From contig JAKSCF010000083.1 in the NCBI GenBank assembly GCA_022360735.1, forward strand, positions 1 to 7,069: a stretch of DNA of 7,069 nucleotides, read 5' to 3'. This DNA comes from Clostridia bacterium (GTDB lineage Bacteria; Bacillota_A; Clostridia; Peptostreptococcales; JAAYPU01). Both the position numbers and the translations under genes were made by a program. The stretch's first letter is position 1; every line of letters starts with the position of its first letter. Shown one piece after another: positions 6,388-7,069 of this stretch. The notes under the pieces were generated by a model, which ran no database searches, had not been told where the DNA came from, and worked only from the letters and a program-made list of their open reading frames with translations.

Positions 6388-6410
6388 CTTTTCCACCACT
6401 TCAGTTTCTT

Positions 6411-7069
6411 CTACTTACCCAAAGGACAAATGGGAAAGTGACAAAATTCACAGTTCATGCACAAGCCGCCGTGTCCCATCTGAGCAATATCTTTTTTGGA
6501 TAATATCTCTCCTGCCAATATCCTTGGGAACACTAAATCCACTACTGTAATTTTATGATACATACCACAGGCGGGTACGCCTAATATGGTTGTGCAATCC
6601 CTGTATGCAAGCATGAACATGGCACCGGGTAATACAGGGGAGCCGTAAGTAATCACATTTGAACAGACTTTTCTGATTGCAGAAGGCGTAACATCATCTG
6701 CATCTACAGACATGCCTCCAGAGGTAAGAACAATTTGAGCCCCGTCATCTATGAGGCGGTGAATGGCTTCTTCAATCTTCTTGACATCATCTGGGGCATA
6801 CCGTATGCCTATGAGTTTTCCACCGTATTGATTCACTTTAGCCTCTAATATTGGACCAAATTTATCCGTAATTCTTCCATTATATACTTCTGTTCCCGTT
6901 ACAACAATTCCAACCTGCATAGATTTTAATGGCTTTACAGAAACGATTTTATGAAGCTGATTGCAAACTTCTTCTATTTTCTCTCTTTTAATGGTCAAAG
7001 GAATAATCCTTGTTCCGGCAATAACCTGACTCTTTTTTACCAAAGAATTGTTGTGGAGTGTGGCAAAAA
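6411..7069 (-). CDS. MoeA/MogA-like molybdopterin-binding protein with cysteine tail, N-terminus cut by window
   Basis: The frame is open from the window edge to TAG at 6411; 218 complete codons are visible. The upstream in-frame residues FATLHNNS continue the protein, so the TTG at 7043 is not the start. The visible part contains a MoCF-type molybdopterin-binding domain from about residue 45: MQVGIVVTGTEVYNGRITD, then LTSGGMSVDADDVTPSAI and ILGVPACGMYHK. Such domains bind molybdopterin in MoeA, MogA and CinA. Related clostridial proteins, from memory, run to about 340 residues with a further N-terminal domain. The C-terminus carries CMNCEFCHFPIC (C-x2-C-x2-C-x4-C), consistent with binding an Fe-S cluster or zinc. 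It precedes yqeC by 23 bp, which suggests a role in cofactor assembly or modification for the hydroxylase. A true MoeA is less likely because of the cysteine tail and this context. Confidence 0.9.
   Translation of the reverse strand, partial: FATLHNNSLVKKSQVIAGTRIIPLTIKREKIEEVCNQLHKIVSVKPLKSMQVGIVVTGTEVYNGRITDKFGPILEAKVNQYGGKLIGIRYAPDDVKKIEEAIHRLIDDGAQIVLTSGGMSVDADDVTPSAIRKVCSNVITYGSPVLPGAMFMLAYRDCTTILGVPACGMYHKITVVDLVFPRILAGEILSKKDIAQMGHGGLCMNCEFCHFPICPLGK

Noticed and set aside
6411..7043. Molybdopterin-binding protein starting at the TTG at 7043
   Set aside because: The frame continues upstream to the window edge with family-like residues (FATLHNNS), so this is an internal leucine and the gene is cut by the window.

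Overview
The window looks like chromosome from a low-GC Firmicute, most likely an anaerobic clostridial-type bacterium. The basis is the AT-rich sequence, strong purine-rich ribosome binding sites and the gene families present; no species can be named from sequence alone. All six supported genes lie on the minus strand, so transcription runs from high to low coordinates. The genes at both ends are cut by the window.

In transcription order: (1) 7069-6411, the C-terminal two thirds of a MoeA/MogA-like molybdopterin-binding protein with a four-cysteine tail; (2) 6387-5623, yqeC, a P-loop accessory protein of selenium-dependent molybdenum hydroxylases; (3) a 183-bp gap with a predicted promoter and two inverted repeats; (4) 5439-4522, a YhfZ-type transcriptional regulator; (5) a 252-bp gap with a probable promoter and a leader carrying an orphan, near-ideal Shine-Dalgarno sequence followed by a hairpin; (6) 4269-2629, a sodium:solute symporter; (7) 2613-2116, a small unrecognised protein that appears to be two tandem winged-helix domains; (8) 2090-1, the molybdopterin-binding large subunit of a xanthine dehydrogenase-type hydroxylase, missing its C-terminus. 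Genes 6 to 8 are spaced 15 and 25 bp apart and look like one operon.

Together the genes suggest a locus for anaerobic oxidation of an N-heterocycle, probably a purine. The symporter would import the substrate, the XdhA-like subunit would hydroxylate it at a molybdenum centre, and YqeC with the molybdopterin-binding protein would help make or load the cofactor. YhfZ and the double winged-helix protein would regulate. The XdhA residues matching bovine xanthine oxidase Glu802, Arg880 and Phe914 are all present, which favours a purine over an aldehyde substrate; the symporter's substrate is unknown. The FAD and 2Fe-2S subunits are not in the window and may lie beyond position 1.

I saw no tRNA, rRNA, CRISPR array, insertion sequence, recognisable riboswitch or convincing intrinsic terminator. 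The families are known. What may be new is the small double winged-helix gene, the symporter leader and the combination of two regulators with this hydroxylase locus.
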